A stretch of DNA of 64,000 nucleotides from Bdellovibrionales bacterium (GTDB lineage Bacteria > Bdellovibrionota > Bdellovibrionia > Bdellovibrionales > UBA1609). The notes under the pieces are model-generated. The model worked only from the letters and a program-made list of their open reading frames with translations, searched no databases and was not told where the DNA came from. Of the stretch, positions 8,572 to 16,783 are shown piece by piece. Numbering within the stretch: the stretch's first letter is position 1; every line of letters starts with the position of its first letter. The stretch lies in the NCBI GenBank assembly GCA_016714165.1, contig JADJNU010000002.1, positions 620,001-684,000 on the forward strand. The letters run 5' to 3'. The translations under genes were made by a program, and so were the position numbers.

Positions 8572-9009
8572 TCAATTCATTTCAACTTCGATGTAATGCC
8601 AAACTCCGCCAATTCCGTTGCCAATTTCATCACCTTGCACGCGATCATAGGCATAAGTGTACACGGGTTGGCCCTCGTAAGTGAGTTGCGTTTTCTTGTT
8701 CGAGCGGATGGCTGTCCCAAATGGTGGTTGTAAGCGCTTGGTTTCTTCGGCCGTCACCAATAGAGGAGGCCAGACCTCAACACAATCACCTGAGCAGACT
8801 GATGTTCCCGTCCCCTTGTCCATGTCAAAGGTGTAGAGAGTTTTTCCAATGGCATCAGCCAAGAGATTTTCTCCTTCTCCATTTGTTATGACACTAGTCA
8901 AATTTCCTTTGGTAGAACTTGACTGCAGATTGAGAGGACCAACCTCGGCTTGAACCCCTTGCGCAAATAGCAAAACTGCCCCTATCGCCAAAACTGTCAT
9001 TTGATTCAT
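8572..9009 (-). CDS. Exported lipoprotein_15-like (COG4315) protein
   Basis: A 145-residue protein with a Sec signal peptide (about 1-20, ending GVQA). It has the repeat unit of the COG4315/PF03640 'secreted repeat of unknown function' family: LADAIGKTLYTFDMD, CSGDCVEVWPPLL, and the second repeat YEGQPVYTYAYDRVQGD with GIGGVWHYIE. No enzymatic role is known for this family. The ATG at 9009 is preferred for its AAAGGA ribosome site and the signal peptide that follows. It lies just downstream of a Tat-exported protein on the same strand. Confidence 0.75.
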   Translation of the reverse strand: MNQMTVLAIGAVLLFAQGVQAEVGPLNLQSSSTKGNLTSVITNGEGENLLADAIGKTLYTFDMDKGTGTSVCSGDCVEVWPPLLVTAEETKRLQPPFGTAIRSNKKTQLTYEGQPVYTYAYDRVQGDEIGNGIGGVWHYIEVEMN

Positions 9010-9052
9010 TTTGTTTCCTTTCTCTTTATGTTTAAAGCACCATTTTTTTAAC

Positions 9053-9439
9053 CTATGCCGAACAGACAATCCTTATTCTGTGTTCATGACCCTCCATATC
9101 CTCCTTTTCGACGGAATTTCCATTTTGAATTGAAATAAAATCCTCGGATCCCAAAGTGAAGCTATGATTGTGACTCCCACTCAGCAAAATATAGATACCC
9201 GGATTCGCACTCATTAATTCTTCGAAACTCAAACGGATTTCAGTGTGGTGGTGACCGGGATTTATATAGGTCGTCTTTGGAGATTCATCACAGGTTTCGC
9301 CGGCCTGTTGGTCTTTCGGCTGCTCAATTGGAGAACTCTGACTCTGACCACCCCCGCAAGCTGAGATCAACACACCAAATCCTACTAAACCTGCCTGAGA
9401 CAAAAACTGTCGTCTGGATTGCGATCGTATATTTTTCAT
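9053..9439 (-). CDS. Tat-signal lipoprotein of unknown function, His-rich
   Basis: A 128-residue protein starting with a twin-arginine signal (SRRQFLSQAG) and a lipobox-like ISAC, so probably folded in the cytoplasm and then anchored as a lipoprotein. The mature part is rich in His (PGHHHTEIRL, SGSHNHSF, EGHEHRIRI), which suggests binding of a metal such as copper; this is inference. Start ATG 9439 has a strong GAGGAGG. It is divergent from the LysR gene at 9541 and in line with the COG4315 gene, so the three may form one regulated unit. No family is recognised. Confidence 0.7.
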   Translation of the reverse strand: MKNIRSQSRRQFLSQAGLVGFGVLISACGGGQSQSSPIEQPKDQQAGETCDESPKTTYINPGHHHTEIRLSFEELMSANPGIYILLSGSHNHSFTLGSEDFISIQNGNSVEKEDMEGHEHRIRIVCSA

Positions 9440-9502
9440 TCCGCCTCCTCTTTTCAAAGATAAAGTTATTACAGAAAATTGAATCCCCATAGACCCTATT
9501 TG

Positions 9503-9529
9503 GAATAGATACTATTCTGAATTAGAATA
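9503..9529. promoter_or_regulatory. Overlapping palindromes, candidate LysR operator
   Basis: Two overlapping dyads occupy the 101-base gap between the divergent Tat-lipoprotein and LysR genes: GAATAG-ATA-CTATTC (9503-9517) and TATTCT-GAATT-AGAATA (9513-9529). The second has the T-N11-A form of LysR-family boxes and lies 12 bases before the LysR start, as expected for autoregulation and divergent control. Confidence 0.55.
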
Positions 9530-9540
9530 TATGAGGTCAT

Positions 9541-10359
9541 ATGTCTCCATTTTCTAACGAAATTGAATATGTTCTGATACTCGCTCAAACTCTGAATATT
9601 TCGCGGGCCGCTGAATTGTCTGGAATCAAACAATCTGGACTATCGAAGGCGCTCATGAAGGTTGAGGGACGGCTTGAAGTCAAACTTTTTTCGCGCAGCA
9701 AGAGCGGTCTTCAGCTTACTCATGAAGGGCTTCGCGTGATTAAATTATTGTCTGATCTGAAGAGCAATTGGGATACAGCTTGGCGGGCTTCAAATCGGGA
9801 TGATTTTATCGGGACGGTAAAAATTGGCTGTCATACGTCGATTGCACAGAGTTCCTTTTCAAACTTCTTTTCAGATCTTGTCGAAAATCATCCCGGTGTA
9901 AATATGGATCTGACTTTTGATCGTTCTTTGGCTGTAACGAGGAAAGTCATTAATTCCGAGATTGATTTGGGACTCGTCATCAGTCCGCAACGACATCCTG
10001 AGCTTGTTATCTCTCTGCTTCGCCGCGAAACCGTCGGTGTTTGGAAAAGTCAGAAATCCAAGAAATCAATGAATCTGGTTTATTATAATCCAGAGATGAT
10101 CGACATCTATTCGTACTTACGAGCGTTTGCAGGGTATAAGTTGGTTCCTATTTCAGATTACGTCACGATATCAGCGATTTTAAGAGAGAGCCGCGGTTAT
10201 GGCATATTGCCTTCATGTACAGCCGAGATCATGGGCGATCTGAAGCTGGAAAAGGAACTGAAAGCAACACAACTCAATTTGGTCTACAGAAAGGACCGGT
10301 CTTATAACAAAACATTACAAGCAGTCATACGCATTATTAAGGACGGATTTCAACCTTAA
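9541..10359 (+). CDS. LysR-family transcriptional regulator
   Basis: A 272-residue regulator. The N-terminal winged helix-turn-helix covers about 5-64 (ILAQTLNISRAAELSGIKQSGLSKALMKVEGRL, then LFSRSKSGLQLTHEG). A LysR substrate-binding-like region follows from about 88 (GTVKIGCHTSIAQSSF). It is slightly short compared with the usual 290-310 residues, and the C-terminal half diverges, so the ligand cannot be predicted. Divergent placement and the palindromes in the shared gap suggest it controls the adjacent Tat lipoprotein and COG4315 genes. It converges with the gene at 10375. Confidence 0.85.
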   Translation: MSPFSNEIEYVLILAQTLNISRAAELSGIKQSGLSKALMKVEGRLEVKLFSRSKSGLQLTHEGLRVIKLLSDLKSNWDTAWRASNRDDFIGTVKIGCHTSIAQSSFSNFFSDLVENHPGVNMDLTFDRSLAVTRKVINSEIDLGLVISPQRHPELVISLLRRETVGVWKSQKSKKSMNLVYYNPEMIDIYSYLRAFAGYKLVPISDYVTISAILRESRGYGILPSCTAEIMGDLKLEKELKATQLNLVYRKDRSYNKTLQAVIRIIKDGFQP

Positions 10360-10374
10360 GGCACAGAGATCGAC

Positions 10375-11004
10375 TCAAAAAAAATAGCCTAGCATAACTC
10401 CGAGAGAAAAACTGCTTGAGGGGCGAACATTCCAAAAATGGACTCGAACATTTGCATCAAGGAAAATTTTAGATGTCAGCCAAAAAACTGCATCGGCCCT
10501 GAGACCGAGACGGAAAAGATCACTGGTAGAAGAGGTGAGCGTTTCTGAATAGAGACGATTTGAAACTGATTGGTAACTCCACCCCATTCCGCCTCCAATC
10601 CACAAAGAAAGGCGACGCGCACGCTGTCCTGTGCGCATGAACCATAAATTGAAATCATGACGGTTTTCTCTGACTTCAAAGGTCTGAGATCCCTCACTCA
10701 GTGAATTGTAAAAATAGTCGAGCGCAATCCTGTATTTTGTTGAATAAGTGTAGCCGATCTCAAGGGAAGGGACCAGCCTTCGGTCAAACTCCAAACCATT
10801 CAACTTTTTCTGATAAAATTGATTCGACGAAGCACCGAGGCTCCAAATCTGTTTGTGAGAAGATTCTTGTTGGGCCTCTTCGCGCATCAATTCCTGTTCT
10901 TTCTTTGGTGGATCATTCAAATCTTGGCCAATTCCAGCAAGGCAAAAAGAAGGAAGAATTAAGGACCACGCAAACAAAATCAAACGAGCATATGATGCAT
11001 GCAT
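10375..11004 (-). CDS. Secreted protein with outer-membrane beta-barrel character
   Basis: A protein of about 209 residues with a signal peptide (YARLILFAWSLILPSFCLAG). From about residue 50 it shows alternating hydrophobic/aromatic strands: SLEIGYTYSTKYRIALDYFYNS, LSLWIGGGMGWSYQ, and a final aromatic residue (LGVMLGYFF) typical of barrels. The ATG overlaps the stop of the upstream metallopeptidase gene (TGATG), which makes coupled translation likely. No named family is recognised. Confidence 0.65.
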   Translation of the reverse strand: MHASYARLILFAWSLILPSFCLAGIGQDLNDPPKKEQELMREEAQQESSHKQIWSLGASSNQFYQKKLNGLEFDRRLVPSLEIGYTYSTKYRIALDYFYNSLSEGSQTFEVRENRHDFNLWFMRTGQRARRLSLWIGGGMGWSYQSVSNRLYSETLTSSTSDLFRLGLRADAVFWLTSKIFLDANVRVHFWNVRPSSSFSLGVMLGYFF

Positions 11005-12239
11005 CAAAGAGAATCTCCATTTCCGCTATTTTTACAAATTTTGGAAAAATGCTTCCAAGAAATCGGGTCAATAGAATCTCCAAGAATTTGACAAACTCCC
11101 TCGGAACTCATTTTCTGATCGTCTGAAAAGATAGCCTTCAAAATATCGGCAGGCTGAACGGGAGTCACTGGTAATTGAATCGCCAAATCACCTTTGATGC
11201 GCGCAAGAGCATCGATGATTGCCTTTCCCAAGCGCTTTCTTGAATCTAGCAGCGTCAAGGAGGATTCCCCATCCGGCACTTCCGAGATCAACTTAAGAAT
11301 TCGAGCCAAACGAGATCCAGTCCGATAGATTTGACCGCTGTGAGATATACCTCCATCCTCCTTTGCCCCCTTTTCCAATCTTTCCTTGAACTTGTCCCAG
11401 TTTGGCAGGTCAACTGGCCCAATATCCAGCCGACGATAATCCAAACCCGCACTCATAGAAATAGTCTTAGATATAAACCTTGAATCGTGACTGTATAAAA
11501 ATCCCCAATAATCAGCGAGGCCCTCATTCCATGAGCGAATAAGTTGAATATTTGTCTTCATGATCGAGGTCGGCTCGGATTTCTCAGACAAACGATCTAA
11601 GCCCCAAATGGGATTCAGATCTTTCGTCAAACTTGCATGAAAATGAGCATGAAAATGCTCATGAGCGATGACTCCTCCATTCATAGCAATCGGCAGGCCA
11701 TCTAAATTTGAGGGAGAAACAAGAGTCACGTCCCATTTTGAAAAATAACGGGCGTTATCATGATCTATCCCACCATCTGGAAGCTGGATCTTCATCTGTA
11801 CTCCAACCCGCCGGGGCCAGGATAGATTGGATTCAATACCTAATTCACGATCCAGTTGCTGAAGCCGCTCAAAATGGGCATAGGTCGCAATTGCCAAGGC
11901 ACTTTCAACATCTGCAGGCATAAATCGACGGTGTCCCCTTGGTATCAGGCGCGGCCTCGCAATATCTCCCACAAACTGGCCATCTTTTATTCCTGCACTC
12001 ACGTAAATTTGGGCGGCAGAACCGTCCAAACAATCCGCCTGTCGGAGGGTCCTAATTTCTACATCCTGAAGATGATACTCTCCCTGCGGGTCCGGCCATG
12101 GCAAAAGGTAGGTAACAGGGCCTTCAATTTGATCTCTTTGACAACTGGACATGAACATGAAAATCGGAATAGAACCTAAGACGACGGCAAAGGGAAGAAT
12201 GGCTAGCTGGAGGCTGCGGGATGCATGGGTTCGCGACAT
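11004..12239 (-). CDS. Putative zinc metallopeptidase, exported (gluzincin-like)
   Basis: A protein of about 411 residues with an N-terminal hydrophobic segment ending FMFMSSC, possibly a lipoprotein signal. The middle has GGVIAHEHFHAHFH, an HExxH zinc motif. About 50 residues later comes WNEGLADYWGF, whose NE..AD pattern fits the third zinc ligand Glu plus Asp of gluzincins such as thermolysin-like peptidases. Substrate is unknown. ATG 12239 has GGAGGAAG upstream; a longer in-frame start exists at 12293. It is co-transcribed with the outer-membrane-type protein at 10375. Divergent from uvrD. Confidence 0.65.
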   Translation of the reverse strand: MSRTHASRSLQLAILPFAVVLGSIPIFMFMSSCQRDQIEGPVTYLLPWPDPQGEYHLQDVEIRTLRQADCLDGSAAQIYVSAGIKDGQFVGDIARPRLIPRGHRRFMPADVESALAIATYAHFERLQQLDRELGIESNLSWPRRVGVQMKIQLPDGGIDHDNARYFSKWDVTLVSPSNLDGLPIAMNGGVIAHEHFHAHFHASLTKDLNPIWGLDRLSEKSEPTSIMKTNIQLIRSWNEGLADYWGFLYSHDSRFISKTISMSAGLDYRRLDIGPVDLPNWDKFKERLEKGAKEDGGISHSGQIYRTGSRLARILKLISEVPDGESSLTLLDSRKRLGKAIIDALARIKGDLAIQLPVTPVQPADILKAIFSDDQKMSSEGVCQILGDSIDPISWKHFSKICKNSGNGDSL

Positions 12240-12302
12240 TGTGGTCAACTTCCTCCGCCAGGGGTTCTTCTCAAGTTTTAACCGATCGAGCAACAGGCGA
12301 CT

Positions 12303-12331
12303 TTACCGAATATTACGCGACGCGCTATAAT
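12303..12331 (+). promoter_or_regulatory. Possible sigma-70 promoter for uvrD
   Basis: A perfect TATAAT at 12326-12331 lies 82 bases before the uvrD ATG. A weak -35 (TTACCG) sits 17 bases upstream. Only the -10 box is convincing. Confidence 0.4.
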
Positions 12332-12412
12332 ACTGAGAAAACACCACCTTCGCAAGAAAAATTTCCCAATTTTTTTAGGTATTTGGTACCTATCTGAGAG
12401 CTGAGGAACCCT

Positions 12413-14683
12413 ATGATTCAAGAGACATTTCTCCATCAATTAAACCCTTCACAGAAGAGGGCTGCAGAAGCCACGGCAGGCCCCCTTTTGATTCTTGCTG
12501 GTGCAGGATCGGGCAAGACAAGAGTTCTAACCTATCGTATAGCGCAGCTTATTGCTTCAGGCGAGGCAAGCCCCCAACAGGTTCTAGCTGTCACCTTTAC
12601 GAATAAGGCCGCAAGGGAAATGGAACACCGTACAGTACAGCTCCTCAAAAAAATCGGTATTCCAGTCTTTGAGCCTATGTGGATCAGCACTTTCCACTCG
12701 ATTTGTGCCCGAATTTTACGAAATGAAATTCACCACTTTGGCTATCCCGCATTTTTTGGAATTTATGACGATTCTGACCAACAAAGCATGATAAAAAAAG
12801 TCCTCAATGCCCTTAACATCAATGAGAAAATCCATCCGCCAAAAAATTTCCAATCCAGAATAAATGAGGCAAAACAGCTCGGGCTGACGCCACAACAGAT
12901 TGGACAGCGCGGCCATTTTATCATGGATGACAAATCTCTTGAGGTGTACAAGCGCTACGAAACTGAAATGGAAAAGGCCAGTGCTCTCGATTTTGGAGAT
13001 CTCTTACTGAAGACTTATTTGCTATTTGCACAGTTTCCCCAAGTTTTGGCCGACTACCGCGAGAAGTTTCAGTATATCCTCGTCGACGAATATCAGGATA
13101 CGAATCATATTCAGTATTTGATGGTCAAACAGCTGGCCGAGGGACACAGAAACCTCTGTGTCGTGGGTGATGAGGATCAAAGTATCTATAGCTGGCGAGG
13201 AGCAGATATCACCAACATTTTGAGTTTTGAAAAGGATTTTCCCGAGACCCAAGTCATTAAATTGGAACAAAATTATCGATCAACCAAAACAATCGTCGCC
13301 GCAGCCAGCTCTATGATTCAAAATAATCAGCAACGCAAGGGTAAGATTCTGTTCACTGAAAATGATTCAGGAGACAAGATCACCTTACGTGAAGAACGCA
13401 ACGAATACGAAGAAGCCCGCTATGTCGTCGAACGAATTGAAGGGATCATGAAGGCGCGTCCTGATCGTCAATTTCGAGATTTTGCTATTTTCTATCGAAC
13501 CAACGCTCAATCAAGGGTTCTCGAGGATTTGCTACGGGGACATTCTGTTCCCTATAAGCTGGTTGGGGGAATCAAATTTTACGCGCGCAAAGAAGTAAAA
13601 GACATCATTGCTTACTTGAGGCTATCGCTCAATCCAAAAGACGATGTCGCTTTAAAAAGAATCATCAATGTACCCGCTAGAGGAATTGGGCGGACCACCG
13701 TCGACAGAATCGAGGAGGAGGCTCTTGCGAGAAACATCTCCTTCTATGAGGCTCTTCAAATTGTGGCGGAACGCCGCCTCGTTCATTCGGGGGCAACTAA
13801 AAAATTGCAAAATTTCACCCACCTGCTCGAGGAGATAAAGGAGAGAGCGGAATCTCTGAAAGTGTCAGAAACATACCACCTTGTCCTTGACCTCACGAAA
13901 TATGCCTTGCTGCTAAAAGAGGAAAACACTCCTGAATCACAATCGAGAATCGAAAATCTGGAAGAACTTGACAATGCCATTCGCCAATTCGAAGAAGAGC
14001 GAGAGGAGGAAGCTTCGCTTCAAAACTTCCTTGAGGAAATGGCCCTTGTCTCTGAAGTAGATAGGATGGCCGACGAAGACAACTCAGTGACTCTCATGAC
14101 TCTGCATATTTCCAAAGGCCTCGAATTTCCTGTCGTGTTTATTGTCGGCATGGAAGAAGGACTTTTTCCATCTTCGCGTAGCTTTGGTTCTGGAAGCGAC
14201 GACGACGTGGAAGAAGAAAGACGTCTTGCCTACGTCGGAATCACCAGAGCACGCGAGAAGTTATTTTTGACCCACGCGCGCTCCAGGCGAGTCTGGGGGC
14301 AAGAACAGAATCACGCTCCGAGCCGCTTTCTTTCAGAAATTCCCAGCGAGTTTCTGGAAAACTCCTCAAGCTTGAGTTCATCTTCTGATTTTCTGACTCG
14401 ATTTCGTCAAAAATTCGGCGGCCATCTCCCGCGACACCGCCATTCCCCTCTTGCAGACCCTTTTCCAAGCGATGATGGGCCTTCGACCAATGATGAATCA
14501 GACGATCAATTTTTAAATCAAAATCTCTCAAAGGGAACCCGCGTTCGACATCCCACATTCGGAGATGGTTCGATCTTTGCGGTTGAGGGACAAGGAGAGA
14601 ACCAAAAAGTATCTGTTCTCTTCCACAATTCATTTACAAAAAAATTTGTTGTCAAATTCGCGCGGTTACAAATTCTTGGATGA
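12413..14683 (+). CDS. uvrD: UvrD/PcrA-type superfamily 1 DNA helicase
   Basis: A 756-residue 3'-5' helicase of normal length. The motifs run in order: Q-motif NPSQKRAAEA; Walker A LAGAGSGKTRVL at about 28-40; AVTFTNKAAREME; Walker B ILVDEYQDTNHIQY; DEDQSIYSWRGAD; EQNYRSTKTI; VTLMTLHISKGLEFPVVF; and ERRLAYVGITRAR. The C-terminal 40 residues form a Tudor-like PcrA/UvrD tail (GTRVRHPTFGDGSIFAVEGQG). It works in nucleotide-excision and mismatch repair. The 3' end overlaps the convergent thioesterase gene by 18 bases. Confidence 0.95.
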   Translation: MIQETFLHQLNPSQKRAAEATAGPLLILAGAGSGKTRVLTYRIAQLIASGEASPQQVLAVTFTNKAAREMEHRTVQLLKKIGIPVFEPMWISTFHSICARILRNEIHHFGYPAFFGIYDDSDQQSMIKKVLNALNINEKIHPPKNFQSRINEAKQLGLTPQQIGQRGHFIMDDKSLEVYKRYETEMEKASALDFGDLLLKTYLLFAQFPQVLADYREKFQYILVDEYQDTNHIQYLMVKQLAEGHRNLCVVGDEDQSIYSWRGADITNILSFEKDFPETQVIKLEQNYRSTKTIVAAASSMIQNNQQRKGKILFTENDSGDKITLREERNEYEEARYVVERIEGIMKARPDRQFRDFAIFYRTNAQSRVLEDLLRGHSVPYKLVGGIKFYARKEVKDIIAYLRLSLNPKDDVALKRIINVPARGIGRTTVDRIEEEALARNISFYEALQIVAERRLVHSGATKKLQNFTHLLEEIKERAESLKVSETYHLVLDLTKYALLLKEENTPESQSRIENLEELDNAIRQFEEEREEEASLQNFLEEMALVSEVDRMADEDNSVTLMTLHISKGLEFPVVFIVGMEEGLFPSSRSFGSGSDDDVEEERRLAYVGITRAREKLFLTHARSRRVWGQEQNHAPSRFLSEIPSEFLENSSSLSSSSDFLTRFRQKFGGHLPRHRHSPLADPFPSDDGPSTNDESDDQFLNQNLSKGTRVRHPTFGDGSIFAVEGQGENQKVSVLFHNSFTKKFVVKFARLQILG

Positions 14684-15235
14684 GCTCGGCAACTCAAGAT
14701 TTTTTAGGGAAAGTGTGAGAGTGAATTTGGCAATTGGCTCACTTCCAAAAAGAGAAGGCACTGTCGCGTAAACTTCAACGGGAAGACTCATCCGCTCAAA
14801 ACTAGAGGCCACCCTCTGCACAAAGTCAGAAATCTCTTTGCCTTTTTCGCAGGTGAAAAACACATCGGCTTCAGCTCGTTTAAGATAATCGGCCTTAAAG
14901 TCCTTAAAAAGAAATTCAATATCCTTTCCGGTCTTCTCGATGTACCTGTGGGCCATCGTCCCGACAACCAAATCCGCTCCTATCGCCATGGATCCAAAAT
15001 ACATCGAACCCAAGTGATTCTTACTTCGATAGTTCAGCGGAATACGAACTGTCATTTTATCTTCAGTCACTTCCACGACTCGTGGAGACAAAAATGCGAT
15101 CATTGGAATTTTCCATATAGTGAAGGCATTAATTCTAATGGTCTCCTTGAGACTTGGAGGAACAAAGCCCCAATAGGTTTCAACGCTCGACAGAACCTTC
15201 TCTTTTATTCCCAGAATTTGTTGATTGAGATTCAC
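14666..15235 (-). CDS. DUF4442 hot-dog fold thioesterase-like protein
   Basis: A 189-residue protein resembling the DUF4442/PaaI-like hot-dog family. MTVRIPLNYRSKNHLGSMYFGSMAIGADL corresponds to the central helix and strand that form the acyl-CoA site in this fold. Thioesterase activity is a family-level inference. Its start lies inside the 3' end of the aminomutase gene (56-base overlap on the same strand), so the two are probably co-transcribed. It overlaps uvrD at the other end. Confidence 0.7.
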   Translation of the reverse strand: MNLNQQILGIKEKVLSSVETYWGFVPPSLKETIRINAFTIWKIPMIAFLSPRVVEVTEDKMTVRIPLNYRSKNHLGSMYFGSMAIGADLVVGTMAHRYIEKTGKDIEFLFKDFKADYLKRAEADVFFTCEKGKEISDFVQRVASSFERMSLPVEVYATVPSLFGSEPIAKFTLTLSLKNLELPSSSKNL

Positions 15236-16454
15236 CGTTTAACCTCCGGTCGTGTGGGACTGAGCCATAGACACCATTGCGAATGGCCGCCCATTCAGCA
15301 ATGTACTGATTGACATCCTCAGGGGTCAAGATCTCCGAAAAATCCGGACTTATGTACTCCTGTTCCACACCATCCCAGCCTCTGTAGGAACGAGACTTCA
15401 CTGAGCGGCCCACCTCAAAGTCGGGGACCAATCCAACCTTGCCACCTCCCCCAGGGATATCGAGAGAAAGGTTTGGCAAAGCCAATCCCGACAATCTCCC
15501 CCAGAGTTCCCGTTGAATCTCCAGTGAATTCTCAACGGATGTGCGCAAGTGATCAGTTCCCTCTGAAGGGTCGCACTGAAACATATAATATGGCTTAACG
15601 CGAAGATAGAGCAGACGACGTGACAAGGCCTGAACGATAGCTGGATGATTGTTTACCCCGTTCAAAAGAACCATTTGATTCATGACGGGAATACCGTGGT
15701 CAACAAGATATCCCAATGCCTCTGCTGCTTCAGCAGTCAGTTCCCGAGGATGGTTAAAGTGAGCCATAAAGAAGACAGGTGAAAATCGACGCATCATTTG
15801 CGCCAATTGTTTTGTGATTCGCATGGGACATACCACTGGCATTCGTGATCCAATCCGAATGATCTCAACATGCTCTATGGATCGCAAATCAGAAAGAACT
15901 CTTTCCAGTTTGAGATCGCTGAGTGTAAGAGGGTCCCCGCCACTGAGTATCACCTCCCGAATCCCCGGACGTGACTTTATATAAGACAAAGCCTCATCAT
16001 ACTCTGAAGCAGAAGGAAAGGCGCGGTCCTTGCCAGTAAAGTGTTTTCTTGTGCAGTATCTGCAGTAAACGCTGCAAAAATCCGTCACCAAAAATAGAGC
16101 CCGGTCGGGATAGCGATGAATGATTCGAGAGGTGGGCCGATTTAAGTTTTCTCCCAGTGGATCACGCATGGCCTGATTTCCAGGTATCAATTCAGACTGA
16201 AAAGGCATCAATATGCGACGAATAGGATCAAGTGGATTTATTGTGTCTGCCAATCGAGCATAGTAGGGAGTCGCCCGAATCTGAAATATCTCACTCGTAC
16301 CAATAAAAGCCTCTTTCTCTTGAGAGGACAGGACAAATCGGCTTTCGAAGTCCGCCAAGGTGGTGAGGCAATTTCTCATCTGCCAATTGGGATTTTCCCA
16401 ATCCTCTTTTGATATCCCCTGAAATGGAATGAGATGTTTAAACTCTAGCTTCAT
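15180..16454 (-). CDS. KamA-family radical SAM lysine 2,3-aminomutase-like protein
   Basis: A 424-residue radical SAM protein. The cluster motif CSVYCRYC at about 127-134 (CxxxCxxC) is preceded by RYPDRALFLVTDF. The family features REVILSGGDPLTL, MAHFNHPREL and PGGGGKVGLVPDF are present. Length and the C-terminal tail match KamA (about 416 residues) rather than the shorter EpmB that modifies EF-P, so L-lysine to L-beta-lysine is the likeliest reaction. No EF-P or EpmA gene is nearby to decide the substrate. Confidence 0.82.
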   Translation of the reverse strand: MKLEFKHLIPFQGISKEDWENPNWQMRNCLTTLADFESRFVLSSQEKEAFIGTSEIFQIRATPYYARLADTINPLDPIRRILMPFQSELIPGNQAMRDPLGENLNRPTSRIIHRYPDRALFLVTDFCSVYCRYCTRKHFTGKDRAFPSASEYDEALSYIKSRPGIREVILSGGDPLTLSDLKLERVLSDLRSIEHVEIIRIGSRMPVVCPMRITKQLAQMMRRFSPVFFMAHFNHPRELTAEAAEALGYLVDHGIPVMNQMVLLNGVNNHPAIVQALSRRLLYLRVKPYYMFQCDPSEGTDHLRTSVENSLEIQRELWGRLSGLALPNLSLDIPGGGGKVGLVPDFEVGRSVKSRSYRGWDGVEQEYISPDFSEILTPEDVNQYIAEWAAIRNGVYGSVPHDRRLNGESQSTNSGNKREGSVER

Positions 16455-16658
16455 GTCGCATCTCTTAGCCCGAAATCTGGAGACTCACAAATCATTTGCC
16501 CATAATTTTAGGCACTTACCACGATAGCCCATTTTCGCCACCGGGCCTGTATCGACATCGCACACCTCTAACCGGCTGAAATAACGAACTTTTTTTCTCG
16601 AAAAAGAATAACTGTCACGAGATGGGCATTTGCGGGCTCTCTCTCTTGGGGGAGCAAA

Positions 16659-16754
16659 ATGAATAAATACCATGTGAATTCAGAGACTTACTTTTACTTT
16701 AGAAAATTGGACGAGTTTTTGGAAGACAAAGATCAGAAGGCTACTTGCCTCTGA
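16659..16754 (+). CDS. Possible 31-residue small protein
   Basis: A short ORF with a strong ribosome site (GGGGGAG, four bases before ATG). It encodes a hydrophilic peptide beginning MNKYHVNSETYFYFRKLDEF and ending in Cys-Leu. It sits in the 329-base gap before the secreted protein at 16784. Apart from this ORF nothing else is recognised in the gap. There is no homology evidence; it could be a leader peptide. Confidence 0.35.
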   Translation: MNKYHVNSETYFYFRKLDEFLEDKDQKATCL

Positions 16755-16783
16755 TGGGTAAGTAGATACGGAGGTCTCTTTGT

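Noticed and set aside
12378..12396. AGGTA-TTTGG-TACCT hairpin before uvrD as a terminator
   Set aside because: Only five base pairs and no T run follows on either strand.
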